A DNA stretch of 64,000 nucleotides from RGEC01 sp964475595 (GTDB taxonomy: Bacteria; Bacteroidota; Bacteroidia; NS11-12g; UBA955), in the NCBI GenBank assembly GCA_964475595.1, contig CAYYXG010000005.1, positions 68,030 through 132,029 on the forward strand, written 5' to 3'. The translations under genes and the position numbers were made by a program. The notes beneath the pieces are model-generated. The model worked only from the letters and a program-made list of their open reading frames with translations. It was not told where the DNA came from and did not search any database. Below, piece after piece: positions 51,454 through 59,301 of the stretch (its first letter is position 1; every line of letters begins with the position of its first letter).

Positions 51454-52435
51454 AATTATAAACTTTGTGCATGGTTTCCCGCAAACAAGATCGACCTCCA
51501 AAACTTTCCTTAAAATAACTTAAACCAAGATTAATTACTGACCCATTTTTTTCATTTGGTGTTCCCAGATTAAAGTAGTTATATTTTTTCTCGCAAGCCC
51601 ATTTAAGTGCAAAATCAATAACAGCATTGACAGGCCTTATTTGCTGATGCGCATGACTACTGGCTATATATTGTGCATGCAGGTATTCATTCATAAAATC
51701 AAATAAAATCATACCCCCAATCATAACATTCTGCTCAAATGCAGCTACTAGCTTTATTTCACCTTCTTTTAACAAGCTTTTTAAATTATATATCGCTTCA
51801 ATGTTGTGAACAGGTTTCTGATTGTGTTTTTGTAATAAGTTTTGCTCAAGTAAGATCCAGAATGAGCGAAAATCATCACTAAATCTAACATCAACAGTCT
51901 TCAATGCTTTTTTGATGTTATATTTATTTCCATTATCATATTTTCTCTCTATATCTTTAACTGATTTATCCTTCAAAGCAATACCGATTTCTGTTTCTCG
52001 TGATTTTATTACAAACCCCGCTTTCCAAAGGGCATAATCAAATTCATCGCAAAAATCTCTGTTAAAAATCCTAAAAGTATTTCGTATTATCGCTTCGTGA
52101 ATCTCATTTTTAAGTAACTCGTTTTCAAGTAACTGTGTTATTTCTAAAACATCCTCCAAACCAACGCCCGCTGAAACAAGCAAACCACCATAAGTAGATC
52201 TCATGTGGCTGTTCCATACTCTTCTACCATCTGTATCTATTAATACCGCAGGAATACAAGCAGCAATTTTACCCTTTTTTAGAAATAAAAAAGAATAATC
52301 CTCCTCTTGATTTAAAGGATTATGTTTCAAAAACCTTCTTGTGTGCAAGAAAGTAGAGTTAAGGGCTTGGTTGTCAATAAAACAATCCCAATCCTTCTCC
52401 CAAGAGGTCTCATATCTTTGAATTTCCCACTTCAT
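51440..52435 (-). CDS. FemAB/GNAT-fold acyltransferase-like protein
   Basis: 331 residues with the paired GNAT-like pattern of the FemAB group (PF13480 type): NSTFLHTRRFLKHN near the start, the SHMRSTYGGLLVSAG segment near 77, LVAAFEQNVMIGGMILF and YFNLGTPNEKNGSVINLGLSYFKESFGG. FemAB relatives use aminoacyl-tRNA or acyl-CoA donors. In an amino-sugar cluster it may attach an amino acid or acyl group to the sugar, or modify a precursor. It overlaps the FdtA-like gene by 26 bp and the acetyltransferase by 14 bp, the tightest packing in the cluster. Confidence 0.78.
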   Translation of the reverse strand: MKWEIQRYETSWEKDWDCFIDNQALNSTFLHTRRFLKHNPLNQEEDYSFLFLKKGKIAACIPAVLIDTDGRRVWNSHMRSTYGGLLVSAGVGLEDVLEITQLLENELLKNEIHEAIIRNTFRIFNRDFCDEFDYALWKAGFVIKSRETEIGIALKDKSVKDIERKYDNGNKYNIKKALKTVDVRFSDDFRSFWILLEQNLLQKHNQKPVHNIEAIYNLKSLLKEGEIKLVAAFEQNVMIGGMILFDFMNEYLHAQYIASSHAHQQIRPVNAVIDFALKWACEKKYNYFNLGTPNEKNGSVINLGLSYFKESFGGRSCLRETMHKVYNYDKE

Positions 52436-52820
52436 TTATAAATTGACCATATTCCCTGATATAATCTTTTTCATCATATTCAATACTAGCCATGCACATT
52501 TGCACTGCATTGTGTGAGTACTTCATAGTACGCCAACTCATTTTGGGTATATACAAACCTGTATTAGGACTATCTAATACAAAATGATATTTTTTGCTTT
52601 GTCGCGTTTCAATTTGTACCTCAATTTTGCCGGACACAGCCACTAAAATCTGTTCCAATTCGTAATGAGCATGATGACCCCTAACAACATCTTCAGGTGT
52701 AAAATATGTCCAATAAATTCTTTGAGGAATAAATGGCAATGTTTCTTTCTCTGCTATAGAAATATATCCTAATTGGGACGATCCTATTTTAGGAAAATGA
52801 ATAAGATATGGAGACTCCAT
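52410..52820 (-). CDS. FdtA/QdtA-type dTDP-4-dehydro-6-deoxyglucose 3,4-ketoisomerase
   Basis: 136 residues, a small cupin. The motif RGHHAHYELEQ at 47-57 carries the catalytic histidines (49, 50 and 52 in this stretch) of the FdtA/QdtA/WxcM-like family. PQRIYWTYFT and FVLDSPNTGLYIPKM are also typical. It moves the keto group of dTDP-4-keto-6-deoxyglucose from C4 to C3, the step before the FdtB-type transaminase at 46840. Whether the product is the galacto (Fuc3N) or gluco (Qui3N) form is not readable. No RmlA or RmlB lies in the window to supply the substrate. Confidence 0.9.
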   Translation of the reverse strand: MESPYLIHFPKIGSSQLGYISIAEKETLPFIPQRIYWTYFTPEDVVRGHHAHYELEQILVAVSGKIEVQIETRQSKKYHFVLDSPNTGLYIPKMSWRTMKYSHNAVQMCMASIEYDEKDYIREYGQFINEVGNSKI

Positions 52821-52828
52821 AGTATACT

Positions 52829-54094
52829 TTAGATCATTAATTGGCTTGTATATTCAATATTCGGCCTTATAATGCCGGGCAAAAGAGATGAATTACTTCC
52901 AATTGTTTCATTCAAAATTTCAAACTGCAAAACATCTTCCTTTACATAAAGTGCAATTCTCTGATTTTCCCCAAAGATTACTTTGAATTTATACAATCCA
53001 GCATTGAGTAGATTCGGTGGGAAAAAACCAGTAACCTTATACATCCCCAATTGGGAGTCCTTTTGTGATGATAATATTTTGCCTCCATGATAAACAGCTA
53101 CATCATCAAGATTGCTCAATTCAAAAGTGACATCTAAATTTATTCCTGTTTTGTAATTGTAGAATGTTAGCTCAAACTGCACACCTGAAGATATTTGAAT
53201 AACATCACCTGCTTTAGGTTTTACCTCAAAATTAATAATACGAATATTATTATTTCCAGGAGCTGTTTCAACTGATCCTGAGTGTTGAAATACACTTTTT
53301 ATGTTTTGACTAATTTGATATTTGTTTATCGCCTCTAATTGTGTACCATTAAACACACTTGTTCCATCCTTAAGAATAATAGCCTTTTGGCATAGTGTTT
53401 TTACCGCCGCCATATTATGACTCACAAACAAAACTGTTCTTCCTTCGCCCTTGCTTACTTCACCCATTTTCCCAAGGCATTTTTTCTGAAACTCTGCATC
53501 GCCCACGGCCAGTACTTCATCAATAATTAGGATCTCGCTTTCCAGGTGTGCAGCCACGCCAAATGCCAGCCGCACATACATGCCGCTGCTATATCGCTTC
53601 ACAGGAGTATCGATGTACCGCTCCACACCGGCAAAATCAATGATTTCATCCAGTTTGCGCGTAATCTCATGCTTGCGCATACCCAGGATGGCCCCATTCA
53701 GGTAAATGTTTTCCCTGCCCGTAAGCTCCGGGTGGAAACCGGTACCCACCTCCAGCAAAGAAGCAATTCGGCCCATTACCTTCACGCTACCTGTAGTAGG
53801 GGCCGTTGTTTTAGACAAAATCTTCAGTAAGGTGCTTTTACCGGCCCCGTTGCGACCAATAATACCTAGCACATCACCCTGCTGCACCTCAAAGTTGATG
53901 TCTTTCAGTGCCCACACATAATCTGAATCGGCTTTTTGGGTGCGATCATTGGTGCTGCCCAACTGCATCAGGGGGTCTTCCTTGCCCCGCATGCGATACC
54001 ACCAGCGCGTGAGGTCATCGCGCAGGGTTCCGCTGCCTACATTTCCCAAACGATATTGTTTGGATACGTTTTCTACTTTAATAACTGTTGACAT
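52829..54094 (-). CDS. wzt: Polysaccharide ABC exporter ATP-binding subunit with extended C-terminus
   Basis: 421 residues, longer than minimal transporter ATPases (about 250). The ATPase has Walker A GRNGAGKS at 80-87, signature YSSGM at 168-172, and Walker B ILIIDE at 188-193. Residues about 280-421 form a beta-rich domain (VQFELTFYNYKTG) of the Wzt C-terminal type that recognises the capped end of the glycan. That implies an exporter selective for a modified chain end. It pairs with the permease gene, 9 bases upstream on the mRNA. The ATPase half is of average GC, the tail more AT-rich. Confidence 0.93.
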   Translation of the reverse strand: MSTVIKVENVSKQYRLGNVGSGTLRDDLTRWWYRMRGKEDPLMQLGSTNDRTQKADSDYVWALKDINFEVQQGDVLGIIGRNGAGKSTLLKILSKTTAPTTGSVKVMGRIASLLEVGTGFHPELTGRENIYLNGAILGMRKHEITRKLDEIIDFAGVERYIDTPVKRYSSGMYVRLAFGVAAHLESEILIIDEVLAVGDAEFQKKCLGKMGEVSKGEGRTVLFVSHNMAAVKTLCQKAIILKDGTSVFNGTQLEAINKYQISQNIKSVFQHSGSVETAPGNNNIRIINFEVKPKAGDVIQISSGVQFELTFYNYKTGINLDVTFELSNLDDVAVYHGGKILSSQKDSQLGMYKVTGFFPPNLLNAGLYKFKVIFGENQRIALYVKEDVLQFEILNETIGSNSSLLPGIIRPNIEYTSQLMI

Positions 54095-54103
54095 TCCTAT
54101 CGA

Positions 54104-54964
54104 TTAAACCGTGTCCATGAAGGTGCGTTCCACTTTGTTAAAAATGATGATGCCGCCCAAAAGGCTCACCACCATAAATGCAGCACTATAGCCAAGTCCC
54201 CACCAGCAAAATACCCCGCCGCCGGTAAAAGCAAAACGAAATGCTTCTATGATATGGGCAATGGGATTAATATCGGCCACAAACCTGTAAGCGCCAGGCA
54301 AGGCCGAACTGGGATAAATGATGGGAGTGGCATACATCAACACACTAATAGCAAAGGGTAGGAAAAAACTTAAATCCCGGTACTTGGTGGTGTATGATGA
54401 GATAATAATGCCGGTTCCCAGCGATATGCCCGCCATGAGTACCAGCAACAATGGCAGCGTGGCAATATACAGGTTGGGTGTAACTATACCCTGATACCAG
54501 TACCAGGCCCAGAAGGCTATAAATACGAGAAACTGAACACCCAGTTTTACCAGATTGGACAAGATCAATGAAATGGGGGCCACCAGGCGCGGGAAATACA
54601 CCTTGCCAAACAAATGTGCATTGGAAGTAAAGGTTGTGGAAGCACCGCTGAGGCAATTGCTGAAATAGTTCCAGAGGGTGGTTCCGGCCAGGTAGAAAAG
54701 CGGGGCGGGAATATTATCAGTAGGTATCTTGGCAACCGTTCCAAACACAAAGGTGTAAATAAAAACGGTCATCAACGGGCCCAGAAAGAACCAGATAGGA
54801 CCGAGAATGGTTTGTTTATATACCGAAACAACATCCCTGCGGATAAAAATCTGAATCAGATCGCGGTACTGCCATACCTCTCTGAGCTTCAGGTCATACC
54901 ACTTGCCTTTGGGCTCAATGATTTCGGTCCACTGCTCGTGGTGTACTGTTCCGTTTTCGCTCAT
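54104..54964 (-). CDS. wzm: Polysaccharide ABC exporter permease
   Basis: 286 residues, ABC-2 type permease with about six membrane helices. The amphipathic connector LREVWQYRDLIQIFIRRDVVSVYKQ leads to the first helix GPIWFFLGPLMTVFIY. A late helix pair surrounds YATPIIYPSSALP and INPIAHIIEAFR, typical of Wzm/KpsM-like proteins. It exports undecaprenyl-linked polysaccharide with Wzt across the inner membrane. It overlaps the RffA-like gene by 4 bp and is followed by wzt after 9 bases. Confidence 0.93.
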   Translation of the reverse strand: MSENGTVHHEQWTEIIEPKGKWYDLKLREVWQYRDLIQIFIRRDVVSVYKQTILGPIWFFLGPLMTVFIYTFVFGTVAKIPTDNIPAPLFYLAGTTLWNYFSNCLSGASTTFTSNAHLFGKVYFPRLVAPISLILSNLVKLGVQFLVFIAFWAWYWYQGIVTPNLYIATLPLLLVLMAGISLGTGIIISSYTTKYRDLSFFLPFAISVLMYATPIIYPSSALPGAYRFVADINPIAHIIEAFRFAFTGGGVFCWWGLGYSAAFMVVSLLGGIIIFNKVERTFMDTV

Positions 54965-56094
54965 GCTGTTAAATGCTGTATTACGCGGCTTTGGGTTTCG
55001 CCGTCAATGTCGTTGTAAAAAGGCAACCGCAACAGGGCATCGCTGTAGCGGTCGGTGTGGTGCATGCTGCCGCCGTGGTGCAGGTGTGCATAATAGGGGC
55101 TGGCATGCAAAGACTGGTAGTGAAACACCGGGTGTATATCGGCGGTTTTTAAGCGCTCTATGGTTTCGGTTCGCTCGGCCAAGCCGGGAAAAACCAGGTA
55201 GAACATGTGGGCGTTGTTGGTGGCAAAACCGGGAACAAACGGCATCTGAATGCTGTTGGCTTCGGCCCAGTGGCCCAGCTCGCGGTAGTAGGTTTCCCAG
55301 ATAGCTCTGCGGCGCTCCTGTATGCTGTCCAGGTGCTCCAACTGTGCCCACAGAAATGCAGCCACCATTTCGGAAGGCAGAAAAGAGCTGCCCACATCCA
55401 CCCAGCCGTACTTATCTACCTCTCCGCGGTAGAATGCGCTGCGGTTGGTGCCTTTTTCCCAGATAATCTCCGCCCGTTCGGCAAACTGCCTGTCGTTGAC
55501 CACCAGCATGCCGCCTTCTCCACTGATAATGTTCTTGGTTTCGTGAAAAGAGAATGCTGCCAGGTGGCCAATGCTGCCCAGAGGTCGCTTTTTGCCGTCT
55601 TTTCCGGTGTAGTAGCTGTCAATGGCCTGTGCGGCGTCTTCCACCACAAAAAGTCCGTGACGGGCCGCCACATCCATAATCACATCCATATCGCAGGCCA
55701 CACCGGCATAGTGCACGGGCACAATGGCTTTGGTTTTTGGGGTTATCAGCGCCTCTATAGCACTTTCATCCATGCCCGGATGGTCGGGGCGGCTGTCTAC
55801 AAACACAATGCGGGCACCTCGCAATACAAAGGCATTGGCGGTGCTCACAAAGGTGTAGGATGGCATGATCACTTCATCGCCGGGCTGAATGTTCAGCAGA
55901 ATGGCCGCCATTTCGAGCGCATCGGTGCAGCTGCTGGTGAGCAGGCATTTGGCAAAGCCATAGCGCTGCTGCAGGTGTTCCTGGCACAGTTGCGTATATT
56001 TTCCGTTACCGCACAAGCGCTGGGAACTGACGGCATCGCGGATGTAGTCAAATTCTTTTCCTGTGAGGTAGGGCTTGTTGAAGGGGATTTTCAT
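54961..56094 (-). CDS. rffA: dTDP-4-amino-4,6-dideoxygalactose transaminase (RffA/WecE-like)
   Basis: 377 residues, DegT/DnrJ/EryC1 family. It opens IPFNKPYLTGKEFDYI, which with CGNGKYTQLCQ and the CLLTSSCTDALEMAA stretch is the RffA signature. The PLP Lys187 is in FSFHETKNIISGEGG, with EDAAQAIDSYY before it. It aminates dTDP-4-keto-6-deoxyglucose to dTDP-Fuc4N. It differs from the FdtB-like enzyme at 46840, so both 3-amino and 4-amino dideoxy sugars may be made. It overlaps wzm by 4 bp and follows a 220-base repeat-bearing gap, where an internal promoter could lie. Confidence 0.9.
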   Translation of the reverse strand: MKIPFNKPYLTGKEFDYIRDAVSSQRLCGNGKYTQLCQEHLQQRYGFAKCLLTSSCTDALEMAAILLNIQPGDEVIMPSYTFVSTANAFVLRGARIVFVDSRPDHPGMDESAIEALITPKTKAIVPVHYAGVACDMDVIMDVAARHGLFVVEDAAQAIDSYYTGKDGKKRPLGSIGHLAAFSFHETKNIISGEGGMLVVNDRQFAERAEIIWEKGTNRSAFYRGEVDKYGWVDVGSSFLPSEMVAAFLWAQLEHLDSIQERRRAIWETYYRELGHWAEANSIQMPFVPGFATNNAHMFYLVFPGLAERTETIERLKTADIHPVFHYQSLHASPYYAHLHHGGSMHHTDRYSDALLRLPFYNDIDGETQSRVIQHLTA

Positions 56095-56105
56095 TTTGTA
56101 AACAG

Positions 56106-56125
56106 GGACAGGTCGCGACCTGTCC
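56106..56125. repeat. 20-bp perfect palindrome, REP-like element
   Basis: GGACAGGTCGCGACCTGTCC is a perfect inverted repeat of two 10-base arms, 12 bases upstream of the rffA start codon. Outside it the flanks TGTAA and TTACA also pair across a short mismatch. Palindromes of this form recur between genes in many genomes and fit REP-type elements. I know this from general familiarity, not a search. It could fold in mRNA and affect rffA translation. Confidence 0.6.
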
Positions 56126-56227
56126 TTACAGTTGTTTTATAGTTGACAGTCGACAGTTTTTTGCCGCGCAAATCCGTCGCGCACACACCCCGGAGCATGA
56201 GCACCGGCTTCATTATTGACACATTTA

Positions 56228-56243
56228 CCCCTCTCCAGAGGGG
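56228..56243. repeat. CCCCTCT/AGAGGGG hairpin, interspersed-repeat-like
   Basis: A 7-bp stem with a 2-base loop lies inside the 220-base gap between rffA and the amidohydrolase gene (56095-56314). The same gap also holds ACAGT repeats near 56144-56157. A related CCCTCT...AGAGGG hairpin lies at 57094-57114, on the other side of the amidohydrolase gene. I see no coding sequence in the gap. Confidence 0.45.
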
Positions 56244-56314
56244 ACCGTTTGTTGCCGGGTTGTATGTGGGTTTGAAATTCATTTTGAAGTATCCACTATT
56301 AAACCAATAAACCA

Positions 56315-57034
56315 TCAAACTAATAAACCACTAAACAACCCACACGCATTCCCAAACAGAATCTTATCCCTGTCTGATTCGCTCATGTTGAGTTCATCGG
56401 CAAGGCGGAGAAAGACCTGCAGCTGGTCATTGGCATCAACGTAGGGGTAATCGGTGCCAAAGATGATGCGGTTGCGGTCGCCGAAACGTAGCAGTACCCC
56501 AAAATCAGCATGAACGGAAGCATGTTTAAGGTAGGAGAGACTTAGCGAAAGTTCAAATACCACATTGGGACGGTTTTTTAACTGCAGGAAATACTCCAGG
56601 GCACGGATGCCGCCGGAATGCGCAATGATAAACGTGTTATCCGGAAATAAATCGGTCATTTCCGCAATTCGGTTCAGGTTGGGCTGCACTTCCATTTCAC
56701 CGCCTATGTAAAATGCATCAATAACCGTGGGCAGTTTCAGGTGCGATACCCTGCTGTAGGCATCAAACAAATCGGGGTAGTCGTGGTCCTGCAACTTCAT
56801 CAGCCGGCTGTGTATTTTCAAGCCCTGTATGCGCCCGGAAAGGGCCTCTGATACCACATATTCTTCCTGCTTTTTGTAATCAAAAATCAGGGTTTGCGTA
56901 TCCGTATCCGGAACCTTTGCCGTCCATTCGCTGTACTGATCGGTACGGTTAAAAATCCAGTTGCGGTACTGTGGCTGAAGGTTGTATCCTTCTGCACCCC
57001 GGTCTATGTGAAAATGGGCGTCAAACAGTCTCAT
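56315..57034 (-). CDS. Amidohydrolase-family TIM-barrel protein
   Basis: About 240 residues from the ATG at 57034. A longer reading from 57067 begins with the residues LSLSKHE, which come from an interspersed repeat, so I reject it. The start MRLFDAHFHIDRG holds the HxH metal pair (His7, His9). FIIAHSGGIRALEYF and IIFGTDYPYVD give the later His and Asp. This is the amidohydrolase-2 pattern, found in decarboxylases and lactonases. Uniquely in the operon it is set off by repeat-bearing gaps of 220 and 90 bases. Substrate unknown. Confidence 0.83.
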   Translation of the reverse strand: MRLFDAHFHIDRGAEGYNLQPQYRNWIFNRTDQYSEWTAKVPDTDTQTLIFDYKKQEEYVVSEALSGRIQGLKIHSRLMKLQDHDYPDLFDAYSRVSHLKLPTVIDAFYIGGEMEVQPNLNRIAEMTDLFPDNTFIIAHSGGIRALEYFLQLKNRPNVVFELSLSLSYLKHASVHADFGVLLRFGDRNRIIFGTDYPYVDANDQLQVFLRLADELNMSESDRDKILFGNACGLFSGLLV

Positions 57035-57047
57035 GTTGGCTGGTTCA

Positions 57048-57071
57048 TGCTTCGACAAGCTCAGCATGACA
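57048..57071. repeat. Interspersed intergenic repeat (source of LSLSKHE)
   Basis: The stretch from TGCTTCGACAAGCTCAGCA onward lies just upstream of the amidohydrolase gene. Read on the minus strand it encodes LSLSKHE. I recognise this as a recurrent intergenic repeat that often extends gene predictions falsely; copy number in this genome cannot be seen here. It contains an inner palindromic core (CTTCGACAAGCTC, imperfect). Confidence 0.55.
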
Positions 57072-57093
57072 AGTTATTTACTTTTTAAACAGA

Positions 57094-57114
57094 CCCTCTC
57101 CCTGCCGAAGAGGG
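57094..57114. repeat. CCCTCT/AGAGGG imperfect hairpin
   Basis: A 6-bp stem around a 9-base loop lies ten bases from the end of the ATP-grasp gene. It may belong to the same repeat family as 56228-56243. It could also act as a weak attenuator between the ATP-grasp and amidohydrolase genes, although no T-run follows on the transcript. Confidence 0.35.
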
Positions 57115-57124
57115 GGAAATGCTG

Positions 57125-58348
57125 TTACACACTAATTTCAGTGGCTGTTTCAACTGCAATGGTTTCCATTACTGCATGCAACGTTTCATTTAATTGATCG
57201 GCTGTTTCGGTTAACAAAATTGCATAGCCCTGGCGGCCGCGGTCATCACCGGCCGGTTTTAAAATATCACCCACGGAAAATTCAAGCTCCAGGGCATGCA
57301 CACCGGGTATGGTAAGAGCCTCTTCCAAGCCCTGGATGGCCTTTACTTTCCCGGCAGGAAATTCAAAAAAATGCAGCAGCCCATGGCGGGGTTCAGACAA
57401 GGGTTTAATCGTCACTGTTTCCTGCATTTGCAGCGCATACAAGGTATCATACACGGGCACACCGCTTACATGGGGCACAATGTCTGACGGGATGAGGGTG
57501 CCACCGCCACGGCAAGCCATTTCCACCAGGTAAAATCCCTGATCGTTTACCATGTATTCGGCGTGGGTAACACCAAACTGCAATCCTGTTTTGGCAATGA
57601 TATCGTTGTGAAATGCTATCAGTGCCGCTTGCATTGTAGCATCAATTGGTGCCGGATACTGCAAATCACTGGCAATGCCAGTTCTGAAATGCCTTTTGGC
57701 GCTAATGGCCAGGGTATGGTGGCCTTCCGGGGTCATAATGCCTTCCACGGTTATTTCAGATCCGGCAATGAATTGTTCTATCAATACATAATCCAGCGGT
57801 GTCTGGGAAAACGCATCCTGAAGGGCAGTATTAAGCGTGGTTTCATGACAGCCTGCCGCGATGCGGGAAATACCCCTGCTGCTTTGGGCATCTGCCGGTT
57901 TTAGCATGGCATCACCGGGGAATTCGCGTAAAAACTGCGTGGCATTTTCCGGGTTGTACACTTTGCGAAATGCAGGCATACGGCTTGCATCAATTTCGGC
58001 CACAAATGCACGGTTAACAGCTTTGTTGGCAAAACGTTCCACCGCTTCAGGAGCATTGCTGCGAGTACCGAGCATGGTGGAAATGGCGGCCACGGTTTGT
58101 GTGCTCACATCGGTTTGTTCGCTGGTGACGAAATCAATCTTCAATCCGCGGTTTTGCACTTCTTGGTAAATTCCTTCCACATCGCGGGCATCGCACTGTA
58201 TATGCATGTCTGCCATAGCAGCACAAGGCGGATTTTCGTTCGGATCCACCAGCACAATTTGATGTCCTTTGTTTTTCAGATACCGCATCCAGGGCAACTG
58301 CCATTTTCCGCCGCAAATGAAGAGTATATGTCCGCCTGCTGCACTCAT
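57125..58348 (-). CDS. ATP-grasp ligase
   Basis: 407 residues. The pre-ATP-grasp domain starts HILFICGGKWQLPWMRYLK with VDPNENPPCA. The ATP-grasp core has MLKPADAQSSRGI, VLIEQFIAGSEITVEG and FYLVEMACRGGG, with metal-binding acidic residues in the last. The C-terminal 80 residues (HFFEFPAGKVKAI) resemble PurK/PurT or dipeptide-ligase-like lids. It would couple a carboxylate to an amine or other group. It overlaps the propeller gene by 4 bp and belongs with the PhyH-RraA group. It is not closely similar to the ATP-grasp enzyme at 14677. Confidence 0.86.
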   Translation of the reverse strand: MSAAGGHILFICGGKWQLPWMRYLKNKGHQIVLVDPNENPPCAAMADMHIQCDARDVEGIYQEVQNRGLKIDFVTSEQTDVSTQTVAAISTMLGTRSNAPEAVERFANKAVNRAFVAEIDASRMPAFRKVYNPENATQFLREFPGDAMLKPADAQSSRGISRIAAGCHETTLNTALQDAFSQTPLDYVLIEQFIAGSEITVEGIMTPEGHHTLAISAKRHFRTGIASDLQYPAPIDATMQAALIAFHNDIIAKTGLQFGVTHAEYMVNDQGFYLVEMACRGGGTLIPSDIVPHVSGVPVYDTLYALQMQETVTIKPLSEPRHGLLHFFEFPAGKVKAIQGLEEALTIPGVHALELEFSVGDILKPAGDDRGRQGYAILLTETADQLNETLHAVMETIAVETATEISV

Positions 58349-59301
58349 GCCTTCAATGGGTATCCTAAATTTGTCAATACTGCATCCAGCTCCCCGGTTT
58401 GCATAACCGCGGCGCCGAGTCCGCTGCGTCCAAAGCCATTTCCGGAATACAACATAATCAATTGTTCTTTGTACTGGTATACAAAACCGTAACTTACCAT
58501 TTCGCTGTCCCAGCCCGCTGGTGAAACGTCCAATCCAAGGACCTGGGTGTGTCTTGTCCAGTTTATTCCATCAGCAGATACCGCAAAACCAATTCGGTAG
58601 TAATCACCGCGGTAGCTGTACCACATAAGGTACAAGCCTTTGTAATAGATTACACAAGGCCTTGCGGTAACATATTCGCCATTACTTGTCTCATAATCAA
58701 CACATACCTTACCGGTTCTATCCCAGTGCAAGCCGTCATTTGAACTTGCATAGCGGATATGGTAGTAGTGGGGATGGTCATTTTCATCCTTACCCCAGTG
58801 GGTAAAAGTGGTATAATACATTTTCCAGCCGTCTGCTTCCTTCAGCACACACATCGAACCTGTTCCAAAGGGCTCTTCGTCGGTTCTGGGGAAAATACCA
58901 GCCCTGGAAACTTTACTGAAATCCGCTTTGCCTGTTTGTTTTATGGCCAGTCCCGGATCATTGATAAAGGGAGTGTGTGCACCGATGGTCCAGCCTGTGT
59001 AGTACAGATATTCTGCATCACTGTCGCGAACCAGCCAAGGGTATGAGGTGCCATTGAAATCAAATACTCCACGCTCACCCAGGGCTATCTGCGGATTGGG
59101 TGCAATTTCAAGGACTTCCAGGGTATTTGCATCAAAAAACACTTCGCCAATTCTGCTGCGGTTATCTGCATCTCTGCCGGAAACCAGGGCACGCAATCGA
59201 CCATCGGGCAACATTTCAGCCCAACAGTTACCGGCTCCGGTGGCCATCCACCCTGTTTCTGGGTGGGGCTGCAGTATTTGTCCTGTTTTTTTCCAGCTCA
59301 C
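58345..59301 (-). CDS. Five-bladed beta-propeller protein, GH43/GH32-like (copy 2)
   Basis: 318 residues with propeller blades LYYTGWTIG, WKMYYTTFTHWG, YASSNDGLHWDR, LMWYSYRGDYYRIGFAVSAD and LIMLYSGNGFG. WDSEMVSYGFV matches the other copy at 49863. No signal peptide is visible, so a cytoplasmic role on a small sugar or nucleotide sugar is more likely than polysaccharide hydrolysis. It overlaps the GT2 gene and the ATP-grasp gene by 4 bp each. Its usual catalytic acidic triad cannot be assigned with confidence. Confidence 0.8.
   Translation of the reverse strand: MSWKKTGQILQPHPETGWMATGAGNCWAEMLPDGRLRALVSGRDADNRSRIGEVFFDANTLEVLEIAPNPQIALGERGVFDFNGTSYPWLVRDSDAEYLYYTGWTIGAHTPFINDPGLAIKQTGKADFSKVSRAGIFPRTDEEPFGTGSMCVLKEADGWKMYYTTFTHWGKDENDHPHYYHIRYASSNDGLHWDRTGKVCVDYETSNGEYVTARPCVIYYKGLYLMWYSYRGDYYRIGFAVSADGINWTRHTQVLGLDVSPAGWDSEMVSYGFVYQYKEQLIMLYSGNGFGRSGLGAAVMQTGELDAVLTNLGYPLKA

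Noticed and set aside
55207..56142. 311-codon plus-strand frame opposite rffA
   Set aside because: Antisense shadow in a GC-richer gene; the minus-strand protein has a complete RffA motif set.
56091..56318. 75-codon reading frame on the minus strand between rffA and the amidohydrolase
   Set aside because: It is made of intergenic repeats (palindrome, CCCCTCT hairpin, ACAGT repeats) and resembles no protein family.
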